Of a DNA stretch of 64,000 nucleotides, positions 36,266-44,918 are shown in pieces. The notes under the pieces were generated by a model. That model was not told the DNA's origin. It did no database searches and saw nothing but the letters and a program-made list of their open reading frames with translations. The stretch spans positions 1-64,000 of the forward strand of contig LVBD01000035.1 in assembly GCA_001604275.1 (NCBI GenBank). The letters run 5' to 3'. The translations under genes and the position numbers were made by a program. The number at the start of each line of letters is the position of its first letter. The stretch's first letter is position 1. Origin of the DNA: Spirochaetales bacterium Spiro_02. Lineage in GTDB: Bacteria; Spirochaetota; Spirochaetia; Sphaerochaetales; Sphaerochaetaceae.

Positions 36266-37954
36266 CTAATAGGCTTGGTCGTGGACACCGGCGATCGCGC
36301 GACCGGAAGGTTCGTTCATCTTTTTGAACGCCGCATCCCATTCCAGGGCGATGGCAGTGGAACAAGCAACCGAAGCCTCGTGGGGAACACAACGGGCGGC
36401 GGACTCCGACGGAAAATGCTTGGCGAAGATCGCTCGATAGTAGTACTCCTCCTTGGTGGAAGGAGTATTGATCGGGAAGCGACGGGCAGCCGCGGCGAAC
36501 TGCTGGTCTGTGACCAACTCGTTGGTCATCCTGCGAAGCGTATCAATCCAATTGTAGCCGACACCATCGGAAAACTGCTCCTTCTGCCGCCATGTAATCG
36601 AAGGCGGCATATAGTCCTTGAAAGCCTCCCGAACGATCCATTTCTCGATCCGTTGCCTACCATCGACGACCAACGACATCTTGTCGCGCGGGTTGAGCCG
36701 CATCGCGACATCGATGAATTCCTTGTCAAGAAACGGGACGCGCCCTTCGACTCCCCATGCCGCCAGGGACTTGTTGGCACGCAGACAGTCGTAAAGATGC
36801 AGCTTGCCGAGTTTACGGACCGTCTCCTCATGGAAAGCCTGGGGACTCGGAGCCTTGTGGAAGTAGAGGTAGCCGCCGAACAGCTCGTCGGAACCTTCCC
36901 CGGAAAGAACCATCTTGATTCCCATCGACTTGATCACCCGAGCCAGCAGGAACATCGGCGTCGAGGCACGTACCGTCGTGATATCGTACGTCTCCAAATG
37001 ATAGATGACATCATCCAGTGCATCGAGCGCCTCCTGGATGGTGAAATGAACCTCGTGATGGACAGTGCCGATAAAATCAGCGGCGACCTTGGCCGCGGCC
37101 AGATCCGGAGATCCTTCCAATCCGATCGCAAAACTGTGCAGACGAGGCCACCATGCAACTTCGGTATCGGCGCTCTCGACCCGCTTGGCTGCGTACTTCG
37201 CCGTAACCGCGGCGATCACCGTACTATCCAGACCACCGGACAGCAGCACCCCGTAGGGAACATCGCTCATCAGCTGCCGCTTGACCGCCGCCTCCAAAGC
37301 GTCGCGGAGCTCATCGATATCGCTGACATTGTCCTTGACCGCATCGTAGGAAACCCAGTCCCGATGATACCATCTGACAGGCTTTCCATCCGGGCTATAG
37401 AAGTACTGCCCCGGCTGGAACTCCTCGATCGTCGAGCAGACACCCTCCAACGCTTTCAGCTCGCTGGCCACGTAGTAATGCCCCTCGCCGTCCCACCCCT
37501 GGTACAGGGGGATGATGCCGATATGGTCGCGGGCGATCAGGTAGACATCCTTCTCCATATCGTAGAGGGCGAACGCGAAAATCCCGTTCAGGTCCTCGAG
37601 AAAATCGGGCCCCTTGTCTTGATACAGGGCGAGAATCACCTCGCAGTCGCTCTGCGTGAGGAATTCGTAGTACTTGCCGTTCGTCCCATCATATCGTTTT
37701 CGAATTTCCTGATGATTATAAATCTCGCCGTTGGCCGCCAGAACAAGCTTCCCATCCTTGCTATACAGCGGCTGCTTACCGGAAAGAGGATCGACGATGG
37801 ACAGCCGCTCATGGCTGATAATCGCATCCTCCCCGCAATAGATACCGGACCAGTCCGGTCCCCGATGCCGAATCTTGCGCGACATCGACAGAACACGATC
37901 CCGATACTGGGCGGCTCCCTCCTCGACATCGAACATCCCTACGAATCCACACAT
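36266..37954 (-). CDS. asnB: Asparagine synthase (glutamine-hydrolysing), AsnB type
   Basis: 562 residues. After Met removal the N-terminal Cys of MCGFVGMFD is the glutaminase nucleophile. The synthetase half has the ATP pyrophosphatase loop LSGGLDSTVIAAV and GEGSDELFGGYLYF. GGAGGTACC lies before ATG 37954; an in-frame extension upstream is not coding because the Cys must be residue 2. It makes asparagine from aspartate, ATP and glutamine. The promoter at 38082-38111 is separated from the gene by an early terminator. Confidence 0.95.
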   Translation of the reverse strand: MCGFVGMFDVEEGAAQYRDRVLSMSRKIRHRGPDWSGIYCGEDAIISHERLSIVDPLSGKQPLYSKDGKLVLAANGEIYNHQEIRKRYDGTNGKYYEFLTQSDCEVILALYQDKGPDFLEDLNGIFAFALYDMEKDVYLIARDHIGIIPLYQGWDGEGHYYVASELKALEGVCSTIEEFQPGQYFYSPDGKPVRWYHRDWVSYDAVKDNVSDIDELRDALEAAVKRQLMSDVPYGVLLSGGLDSTVIAAVTAKYAAKRVESADTEVAWWPRLHSFAIGLEGSPDLAAAKVAADFIGTVHHEVHFTIQEALDALDDVIYHLETYDITTVRASTPMFLLARVIKSMGIKMVLSGEGSDELFGGYLYFHKAPSPQAFHEETVRKLGKLHLYDCLRANKSLAAWGVEGRVPFLDKEFIDVAMRLNPRDKMSLVVDGRQRIEKWIVREAFKDYMPPSITWRQKEQFSDGVGYNWIDTLRRMTNELVTDQQFAAAARRFPINTPSTKEEYYYRAIFAKHFPSESAARCVPHEASVACSTAIALEWDAAFKKMNEPSGRAIAGVHDQAY

Positions 37955-38026
37955 ACCTGGGTACCTCCAAACCTTCCCCCGGACGTCAGCCCGAAGGTCT
38001 TGCACGACGAACATCATCAGAAAATA

Positions 38027-38069
38027 AGAAAAAAGGCATTCCACCCCCTGTGAGGATGAAACGCCTTTG
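38027..38069 (-). terminator. Terminator/attenuator in the asnB leader
   Basis: Minus-strand stem AAAGGCGTTTC...GGAATGCCTTT followed by TTTTTTCTT. It lies downstream of argD, but also just downstream of the asnB promoter, with the predicted start (about 38075) only some 8 nt before the stem. It could end the arg operon, attenuate asnB, or both. Confidence 0.8.
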
Positions 38070-38081
38070 TTTCTTTCGGTG

Positions 38082-38111
38082 ATACTAGCTGGTTTGCATA
38101 GGAAATGTCAA
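38082..38111 (-). promoter_or_regulatory. Promoter of asnB
   Basis: On the minus strand TTGACA (38111-38106), 18-bp spacer, TAGTAT (38087-38082), just after the argD stop codon. Confidence 0.7.
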
Positions 38112-38121
38112 CGACCCGCAA

Positions 38122-39354
38122 CTATTCCGATTGGCTGGCGAGCGATGCGAACACTTCGTCGATGATCCCTACGGCGCGGTCGATCTCCCCCTCCGTCACG
38201 GTCAGCGGCGGCACGAAACGAAGCACGTCGTACCCAGCGGAAGCCACCAGCAGACCGCGGGACATCGCCCCGTCGACAACCGTCCGGGGCGGAACCGACA
38301 ACTGGATCCCGAGCATCAGCCCCAGCCCGCGAACATCGACAGCGATCGACGGATACTTTGCCTGCAGCGCATGGAGCGCCTTGAGAAAATATGCGCTCAT
38401 CGCCTGGACATGGTCGCACAAAGTTCCCTCGGCAAGCCGCTCCAGCATCACGCACGCTCCGCTCATGGCCAGTAGATTGCCACCGAACGTGGCGGCATGG
38501 TCGCCGGGCTGCAGTATCTCGGCGGCGACACCGGAGGCTACCATCGCACCGGCGGGCACCCCGCCGGCGAGCGCCTTGGCGATGGTCAAAACATCAGGCT
38601 TGACACCATATGTCTGCCAGGCGAACGGCATTCCCGATCGCCCCATGCCGCACTGCACCTCATCGAACATCAGCAGAAGATTCTTTTCATCGCACAGCTT
38701 TCGCAGCGAGACGAGGAACTCCTTTTCGGCCGGGATGATCCCCCCTTCCCCTTGGATCGGCTCGACGAGAATCGCGCAGGTATCGTCGTCGACCAATGAA
38801 CAGACGCTCTCGAAGTCGTTGAACACGGCGTACGAGATATGGGGGAGCAACGGATCGAAGTCCTTATGGTACTTGGCCTGTCCCGTAGCGGTGATGGCTC
38901 CGTACGTACGTCCATGGAACGAGTGTTCCATCGTAATGATGCCAGACCGATGGCCGCCGTCCAGATGCCCGAACTTGCGGGCAAGCTTCAATGCGGCCTC
39001 ATTGGCTTCGGCTCCGCTATTGCAGAAGAACACCTTGTCCATGCCGGAAACGAGCTTCAGGAGTTTTGCGGCGTTGACCGCATACGGATTCCAATACAGG
39101 TTGGAACAATGCAGCACTCCGTTGTCGATGACATGCTTCAACGCCGCGGCTAGCGTTTCGTCCCCGTAGCCGAGGGCGTTGACGGCGATGCCCGCCACGA
39201 AATCCAGATACTCCTTTCCCTCCGTATCGACCAGCGTCCTGCCGTGTCCGGATGCGAACACGACAGGAAACTGGGCGTAGGTATGCATGATGTCCCGTTG
39301 CCCTTCCTCGATGATCCTCTGCATCGGTCCATATGCATCGATAGCCTTGTTCAT
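38122..39354 (-). CDS. argD: Acetylornithine aminotransferase
   Basis: 410 residues. Class III aminotransferase: FFCNSGAEANEAALKLARKF, FHGRTYGAI, LMFDEVQCGMGRSG, and the PLP lysine in PDVLTIAKALAGGVPAGAM. It converts N-acetylglutamate semialdehyde to N-acetylornithine. RBS GGGAGG before ATG. Last gene of argC-argJ-argB-argD. Confidence 0.93.
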   Translation of the reverse strand: MNKAIDAYGPMQRIIEEGQRDIMHTYAQFPVVFASGHGRTLVDTEGKEYLDFVAGIAVNALGYGDETLAAALKHVIDNGVLHCSNLYWNPYAVNAAKLLKLVSGMDKVFFCNSGAEANEAALKLARKFGHLDGGHRSGIITMEHSFHGRTYGAITATGQAKYHKDFDPLLPHISYAVFNDFESVCSLVDDDTCAILVEPIQGEGGIIPAEKEFLVSLRKLCDEKNLLLMFDEVQCGMGRSGMPFAWQTYGVKPDVLTIAKALAGGVPAGAMVASGVAAEILQPGDHAATFGGNLLAMSGACVMLERLAEGTLCDHVQAMSAYFLKALHALQAKYPSIAVDVRGLGLMLGIQLSVPPRTVVDGAMSRGLLVASAGYDVLRFVPPLTVTEGEIDRAVGIIDEVFASLASQSE

Positions 39355-39375
39355 AGCGGAACCTCCCGTTTCGTC

Positions 39376-40263
39376 CTATTTGTCGGAATACTGCGAAGGG
39401 GTCATCATGGTTCCGATTCCCTTCGTGGTGAAAATTTCCAGCAGAATGCTGTGGTCGAGCCGGCCGTCCAGGATATGTACGCTCTTGACGCCCTTGACGA
39501 TTCCATCGATACAGCATTGCGCTTTGGGGATCATCCCCCCTTTGATCGTCCCGTCGTTGATGTAGTCCAGCGCCTCGTCGACCGTCAGGCGACGGATGAT
39601 CGTCGACGGATCGTCCTTGTCCTTGAGAATACCTTCCACATCGGTGAGGAAAATCAGCTTCTGGGCGTTCAATGCCCCTGCGATGGCGCTGGCGGCATAG
39701 TCGGCGTTGATATTGTAGGTATTGCCGGCTTCGTCCATACCGATCGGAGAGATGACCGGCACGAAGTTGTTGTCCAGCAACGTACGGACCAGCGTCGTAT
39801 CGACTCCGTTCACCTCGCCGACGAAGCCAAGGTCACGCCCTTTCGGGTCGAGTTTCTTGTGGACGGTCAGCGTACGGCCGTCCTTGCCGTTGATTCCCAC
39901 CGCATTGATCCCCACGCTCTCCAAATCAGCCACGAGCGATTTGTTGATTGATCCGGACAACACCATCTCGGCCGCCCAAGCGGTCTCTTGGTCGGTCACG
40001 CGAAGCCCGTCGATGAACTGCGTCTCCTTGCCCAATCGGTCGAGCAGATTGGTGATCTCCTTGCCGCCGCCATGGACGACGACCGGCATCAGGCCGATAT
40101 ATTTCATCAGCGCGATGTCCTGAATCACCGATTTGCGCAGTTTTTCATCGACCATCGCGCTTCCACCGTACTTCACGACCACGATGGTTCCGGCGAACTT
40201 CCTGATATACGGAATGGCTTCGATCAGTACCTCGGCCTTCTCGATTTCTTGTCTCATATCCAC
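39376..40263 (-). CDS. argB: Acetylglutamate kinase
   Basis: 295 residues. Phosphate-binding Lys in VVKYGGSAM, GGGKEI loop, INADYAASAIAGAL. Phosphorylates N-acetylglutamate. A GTG start at 40263 lies 7 nt after AGGAG and 3 bp after the argJ stop; the in-frame ATG 40257 is the alternative. The N-terminal helix of Arg-inhibited hexameric enzymes seems present in short form. Confidence 0.93.
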   Translation of the reverse strand: MDMRQEIEKAEVLIEAIPYIRKFAGTIVVVKYGGSAMVDEKLRKSVIQDIALMKYIGLMPVVVHGGGKEITNLLDRLGKETQFIDGLRVTDQETAWAAEMVLSGSINKSLVADLESVGINAVGINGKDGRTLTVHKKLDPKGRDLGFVGEVNGVDTTLVRTLLDNNFVPVISPIGMDEAGNTYNINADYAASAIAGALNAQKLIFLTDVEGILKDKDDPSTIIRRLTVDEALDYINDGTIKGGMIPKAQCCIDGIVKGVKSVHILDGRLDHSILLEIFTTKGIGTMMTPSQYSDK

Positions 40264-40266
40264 TTG

Positions 40267-41520
40267 TCAGCTCCTGTAATCGCCGTTGATCCGAACATAT
40301 TCATACGAAAGATCGCACCCCCAGGCGGTGGCTTCCGCCGTGCCGTCGCGCAGTAGGGCATGGACGGTGACCTCCTTCTCCGACAGGATCTTCTTGGCCA
40401 GCTGTTCGTCGAACGCCACAGGTTCCCCCTTGTCCACTACGATGATCGAACCTTTGTCGCTGGAGAACGACAGCTCGGTTCCAGCAGGATCGAAATCGGC
40501 CCCGCTGTAGCCCATGGCGCAGAGAATACGCCCCCAGTTGGCGTCGGCGCCGAAGAACGCCGTCTTCACCAAGCTGGAACTGACCACCGAACGAGCGAGC
40601 GTACGGGCGTCCTCGACCGTTTTCGCCCCCTCGACAGTGACCTCGATGAATTTGCCAGCTCCCTCCCCGTCACGGACGATCGCCTTGGCGAGGAACGCAT
40701 GGACATACAGGAACGCCTCGGAGAACGCCTCCCATCCGTCGGTTCCCGGTCGGACAGATACTCCGCTACAGCCGTTGGCCAGCGTCAACACCGTATCATT
40801 TGTCGAGGTATCCCCATCCACCGAAATCATGTTGTACGTATCGATGATCGTCGTACCGAGCAACCCTTGCAGGTCGGCCGCCGCCACATCGGCGTCGGTG
40901 GTAATGAACGAAAGCATCGTAGCCATGTTCGGATGGATCATCCCCGAGCCCTTCGCCATACCGGCGATTCTGACCGGACTGCCGGCGATCTCGATTTCGA
41001 CGGCGATCTCCTTGCGGAACGTATCGGTCGTGCAGATCGCCTCGGCTGCGGCGACGGCAGCTTCAAAAGAGGAAGAAAGGCCGGAGGCGCATGCCGAGAT
41101 GCCTTTCTTGACGATATCCATCGGAAGCGGAACGCCGATGACGCCGGTGGAACAGACAAGCACCTGTTCCGGAGCCACCGGATACGGATGCTCGAGCACG
41201 GGCTTTGCGGCGTCCGAAATCAAAGAGGCCGTCCAGGAAGCCATTTCTTTCGCATCCGCCAACCCTTGCGCTCCGGTACATGCGTTGGCATTGCCACTGT
41301 TGACCACTATGGCCGCCATCGGCCTGGCGCTGTCCACCAGCCGCCTGTCCCACAGCACGGGCGCCGCTTTCACCTTGTTCGTAGTAAACGCACCGGCGAC
41401 CTGGGCGGGAACCGCACTGACCAACAACGCAAGATCCTTCTTCCGTTTCTTGATGCCGGCGGCGATGCCGTTGGCAAAGAACCCCTTGGGGGCGGTGATG
41501 CCGCCTTCAATGACTTTCAT
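40267..41520 (-). CDS. argJ: Glutamate N-acetyltransferase/amino-acid acetyltransferase
   Basis: 417 residues. Ntn-type self-cleaving enzyme; the cleavage motif AKGSGMIHPNMATMLSF is intact with the nucleophilic Thr in MATML. It recycles the acetyl group from acetylornithine to glutamate and may also use acetyl-CoA, giving the cyclic arginine pathway. ATG 41520 (MKVIEGGITAPKGF) is chosen by homology to the family start; a 14-codon extension upstream is unlikely. Confidence 0.93.
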   Translation of the reverse strand: MKVIEGGITAPKGFFANGIAAGIKKRKKDLALLVSAVPAQVAGAFTTNKVKAAPVLWDRRLVDSARPMAAIVVNSGNANACTGAQGLADAKEMASWTASLISDAAKPVLEHPYPVAPEQVLVCSTGVIGVPLPMDIVKKGISACASGLSSSFEAAVAAAEAICTTDTFRKEIAVEIEIAGSPVRIAGMAKGSGMIHPNMATMLSFITTDADVAAADLQGLLGTTIIDTYNMISVDGDTSTNDTVLTLANGCSGVSVRPGTDGWEAFSEAFLYVHAFLAKAIVRDGEGAGKFIEVTVEGAKTVEDARTLARSVVSSSLVKTAFFGADANWGRILCAMGYSGADFDPAGTELSFSSDKGSIIVVDKGEPVAFDEQLAKKILSEKEVTVHALLRDGTAEATAWGCDLSYEYVRINGDYRS

Positions 41521-41558
41521 ATATCCGATCCTTTCCTTTTCTGAGGAGAATCGGCCGC

Positions 41559-42629
41559 TCACAGGGGAAACGCGGCCGCGACATCCAACCCTTCGGTCTC
41601 GTCAAAACCGAAGCGGATGTTCATGTTCTGCACCGCCTGCCCGGCGGCACCCTTTACCAGATTGTCGATGGCTCCGACAACGATGATCCGTCCGGTGCGT
41701 CGGTCGATCACCCAGCCGATATCGCAACGGTTTCCGCCCTTGACCCAGCGAGTCTCAGGGAGGACGCCTTCCCCGAGAATCCTGACAAACGGCTCTCCAT
41801 CATAGCAATCATGGAACGCCTGGGCGACTTGCCCGGCATCGACGCCTGTATTCAAATCGGCGTAGCATGTGGCGAGGATTCCCCGATCCATCGGGACCAG
41901 ATGGGGCGTGAACTGCAACGTGAGTCCCTTGCCGCTCGCCCCCTCGCTGGCGACCCAGGAAAGCTGCTCCTCGATCTCCGGCGTATGGCGATGGTTCGCG
42001 ACCCCGTAGGCCTTGATGGTTTCGTTGCATTCACAGTACAGCGACCCGAGTTTTTCCGAACGGCCCGCGCCGGAAACCCCCGATTTGGCGTCGATGATGA
42101 TGCTCGAAGGCTTGATCAAGCCCGCCTTGAGAAGGGGCGTCAGCGACAGGATCGAACAGGTGGTATAACAGCCGGGATTCGCGATCAGATCGGCCTTGGC
42201 TATCTTCGCCTTGTTCAACTCGCAAAGTCCATAGACTGCTTGCGCCAGCAGGCCCACAGAACCATGCTTGACTTTGTACCAGGCCTCGTAGACCGCGGGA
42301 TCGCTCAGCCGATAGTCTGCGCCAAGATCGATGACGACGCATTGTTCCAACAGCTCCGAAGTGATGCAGTTCGAGGCGATTCCTGCGGGGAGCGCCAGGA
42401 ACAATACATCGCACAGCGCGGAAGCGCGGGAGATGTCATCATCCGACAACACGAGATCGCAGACACCCTTCATGTTCGGATATACCTCGGAGAACGGCTT
42501 GCCTGCATAGGAACGGGACCCGACAAAGACAAGCCGCACCATGGGATGCCGGCACAACAGCCGCACCAATTCGCTTCCTGCATACCCTGTCGCTCCGACG
42601 ACACCCGCCTTGATCATGGTACTTTTCAT
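41559..42629 (-). CDS. argC: N-acetyl-gamma-glutamyl-phosphate reductase
   Basis: 356 residues. NADP-binding GVVGATGYAGSELVRLL and the catalytic Cys in ANPGCYTT. The His/Arg-bearing HRHTPEIEEQL segment is present. RBS GGAGG before ATG 42629. First gene of the arg operon, 38 bp before argJ. Confidence 0.95.
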   Translation of the reverse strand: MKSTMIKAGVVGATGYAGSELVRLLCRHPMVRLVFVGSRSYAGKPFSEVYPNMKGVCDLVLSDDDISRASALCDVLFLALPAGIASNCITSELLEQCVVIDLGADYRLSDPAVYEAWYKVKHGSVGLLAQAVYGLCELNKAKIAKADLIANPGCYTTCSILSLTPLLKAGLIKPSSIIIDAKSGVSGAGRSEKLGSLYCECNETIKAYGVANHRHTPEIEEQLSWVASEGASGKGLTLQFTPHLVPMDRGILATCYADLNTGVDAGQVAQAFHDCYDGEPFVRILGEGVLPETRWVKGGNRCDIGWVIDRRTGRIIVVGAIDNLVKGAAGQAVQNMNIRFGFDETEGLDVAAAFPL

Positions 42630-42769
42630 GCCCAGCTATCCTCCGTCTATCGCAAAAGTAGCATAATTATACAACAAACAGGTATTTTGCCTAGTGTTTT
42701 TGCATAAATTTTCATTAAAACAGAGAATATTCGTTGATAATATTCATTTTTCCGATGCTTCGCAAGCTT
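42630..42769 (-). promoter_or_regulatory. Control region of argCJBD with ARG-box-like site
   Basis: On the minus strand a TATAAT (42671-42666) is the likely -10, with no good -35. Upstream lies TGAAAATTTATGCA (42714-42701), which matches 12 of 14 positions of the ArgR half-site pair TGAATWWWWATTCA. A further inverted repeat GAATATT-N7-AATATTC lies at about 42726-42746. ArgR control is inferred; no argR is in the window. Confidence 0.5.
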
Positions 42770-43507
42770 TTAGCAGTCCGCTCTGTCCAACCAATGCACC
42801 GTTGATGCGGCGCAGGTAAAGCCTATCTTGCGCTGCAAGGCCATGGACGCATCGTTTCCTATGAACACCTGACCATAAGGAACACGGCCGGCGGACTGCA
42901 GACGACGGCAGATTTCGCTTTCCAGCAACGTGGCTAGACCCCGACGCCTGAACTTGGGGACCACCTCCAGCAACCCGATCGAGCCCTCCGCATGGGTGCC
43001 GATGAATCCGGCAAGTTCATCGCCAACCCAGGCACCGAGCATCGCGCCGGCGCGCAGGCGTCCAAGCACATATGCAGGCGGGGCCGTATGGTACTGCGCT
43101 ACGACCAGATCGAGATGGGAGGGATTCAGCGGCGACAGCGTATATTCGGACTGTTCCATGGAAAGAAACGCTTCGGAGATCTGATTTTTGAGTAACACCT
43201 GACGGCAATGCATCACTTCCGGTCGCCCCAGATGTTCGAGAAACAGCTCCAGACCGACCTCACCATGGGTGCAGAACACATCGTCGCCATCGACCAGATC
43301 AAGCACGTTCCGAGCGGCGGCGTCCGTCCTGACGCTGGCGAACCAGACCCCTTCCCTATGGCGCGCCAGCACGCCATCCGATGAGATGTGCACGACAGTC
43401 GCTTCTCCATGGCGAAGCGGTTCGATCATATCGATATGCTCGTCATACCCGAACGAGATCAGGAGATCCAAGACAGCGCGAATCGATGTATCCATGCAAG
43501 GAAGCAT
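42770..43507 (-). CDS. GNAT-family acetyltransferase
   Basis: 245 residues. N-terminal half without clear family features; C-terminal GNAT domain with the acetyl-CoA loop VVPKFRRRGLATLLESEICRRL and final FTCAASTVHWL. GAGG lies 7 nt before ATG 43507; ATG 43495 is possible. Acceptor unknown. It lies 39 bp after the AGE-family gene and may be cotranscribed with it. Confidence 0.8.
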   Translation of the reverse strand: MLPCMDTSIRAVLDLLISFGYDEHIDMIEPLRHGEATVVHISSDGVLARHREGVWFASVRTDAAARNVLDLVDGDDVFCTHGEVGLELFLEHLGRPEVMHCRQVLLKNQISEAFLSMEQSEYTLSPLNPSHLDLVVAQYHTAPPAYVLGRLRAGAMLGAWVGDELAGFIGTHAEGSIGLLEVVPKFRRRGLATLLESEICRRLQSAGRVPYGQVFIGNDASMALQRKIGFTCAASTVHWLDRADC

Positions 43508-43545
43508 ACATGAGCCTCACGATGCAGACAATAGGAAGAATCCCG

Positions 43546-44826
43546 CTATGACGGTTCCGAAAGGAGTTCGATCATGAGAATCAGGTTTCGCGCAATATGA
43601 TAGGGATCCTTGACGGGAAGCGCGACGATCTTGTCCTGAGGAATCCCATCCCTGCATCGTATCTGGATCCATTCTCCGACTGCCTTGTCGGGGTTCGGGA
43701 ATGTGGAGAACGCATAGGAGCGAATCCGTTCATGCCAGAGCAGGAACACATCGTCGCCAGTCAACCGATAGCACAGCATCGTCGCATAGAGAGCCTCGGA
43801 GTGCACCCACCAGAGCTTGTCCGTCCACCCGCCCAGAACCTGGGCGACCGTCGGATCATCCGCGATTCCATCCAAGGTACATCGCTTTGCCGAGAGAGGT
43901 CCGCCGTCCACGGCCACGAAGTGAAGCAACCCGCCGTACGGTTCGTCCCATCCGATTTCCAACGCCTTCTTGACGATGGGAAACACGCGTGCGAGCAGAC
44001 TGTCGTCGTCGATGATCCGGGCGGCATCGATGATGAACCACATGTCCTCCAATGTATGGCCGACGTTCGCATGCATGCCAAGCAGATTGTCGACGAAGCT
44101 CCCATCGGAACGAATCATTTCGTGGACGACGCCCGTTTTGTCGGTAAAATTGTCGAGCACATCGTATGCGCAACGCCGCATCGTTTTCCGCAACTCTCCA
44201 CAATACCGGGGATCGAAGACCAGCGCCGCAGCGTACAGCTCCTGCGTCACATTGTCGAGGATCATCGGAATCCCGTGCGCGCGATAGCCTTGGGGAATCG
44301 GATACGGCGCAGTATGGAATGCGCCGGACGAAATACGGTCGAGGATCGAACGATACAATCGTTTGGCGAATGCATAGGGCTGTTCATTCGCTGAAGACCG
44401 TGCATATCGCGCCAGCCCGGCCACGACAAAACAATCGGCGTAGAGGCTTCCGTCCAACGGGGCCCCCTCCTGCGCCGGTTTCGCCGTCCCCCTCTCGTCC
44501 ATCAGGAACGTACAGCGCCAGTCGCCGGGGGAAAGCAGGCAATGATCCATCAGAAAATCCGCCCCTTGTTCCGAAAGAGCAAGAAAGAAAGACCGTTCGC
44601 CATCGGAAAAACAGGAAGTCATCGAGGCGAGTTTTCCGAACAGCCAGACGAACCGCCCCTGGCTCCAGGTATATTTGTCACGACAGACCAGATGCCGTCC
44701 GGAATTATCGAAACAGTTGAAAAACCCGCCGTTTTCCGCGTCGATGCAACGGGACATCCAATATGGAAGGATATCTTCCTTCAGAACACCCTCGTAAAAG
44801 GCCAGATCCGATGATCGACTGTCCAC
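43546..44826 (-). CDS. AGE-family (N-acylglucosamine 2-epimerase/mannose isomerase-like) protein
   Basis: 426 residues, (alpha/alpha)6 barrel. Motifs RFVWLFGKLAS, HTLEDMWFIIDAAR and KLWWVHSEALYATMLCY carry the conserved active-site His and Glu. Members epimerise GlcNAc/ManNAc or isomerise sugars and cellobiose. The start is GTG 44826, 6 nt after AAAGGAG. It follows the ABC importer genes but is separated by a terminator. Confidence 0.85.
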   Translation of the reverse strand: MDSRSSDLAFYEGVLKEDILPYWMSRCIDAENGGFFNCFDNSGRHLVCRDKYTWSQGRFVWLFGKLASMTSCFSDGERSFFLALSEQGADFLMDHCLLSPGDWRCTFLMDERGTAKPAQEGAPLDGSLYADCFVVAGLARYARSSANEQPYAFAKRLYRSILDRISSGAFHTAPYPIPQGYRAHGIPMILDNVTQELYAAALVFDPRYCGELRKTMRRCAYDVLDNFTDKTGVVHEMIRSDGSFVDNLLGMHANVGHTLEDMWFIIDAARIIDDDSLLARVFPIVKKALEIGWDEPYGGLLHFVAVDGGPLSAKRCTLDGIADDPTVAQVLGGWTDKLWWVHSEALYATMLCYRLTGDDVFLLWHERIRSYAFSTFPNPDKAVGEWIQIRCRDGIPQDKIVALPVKDPYHIARNLILMIELLSEPS

Positions 44827-44859
44827 CCGGCACTCCTTTCGACCAAACCGACGAATATG

Positions 44860-44902
44860 AAAAAAAGCCCTTTCCCCGGATCATCCAACCAAGGAAAGAG
44901 CC
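44860..44902 (-). terminator. Intrinsic terminator after the Fbp/Afu-type permease gene
   Basis: Minus-strand stem GCTCTTTCC with GGGAAAGGGC, followed by seven T's. It separates the importer operon from the AGE gene. Confidence 0.75.
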
Positions 44903-44918
44903 CTTTTCCAAAAAGCGA

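Noticed and set aside
36275-38053. 592-codon open frame opposite asnB
   Set aside because: Antisense shadow of asnB created by codon bias; composition rich in Arg/His/Asp without domains.
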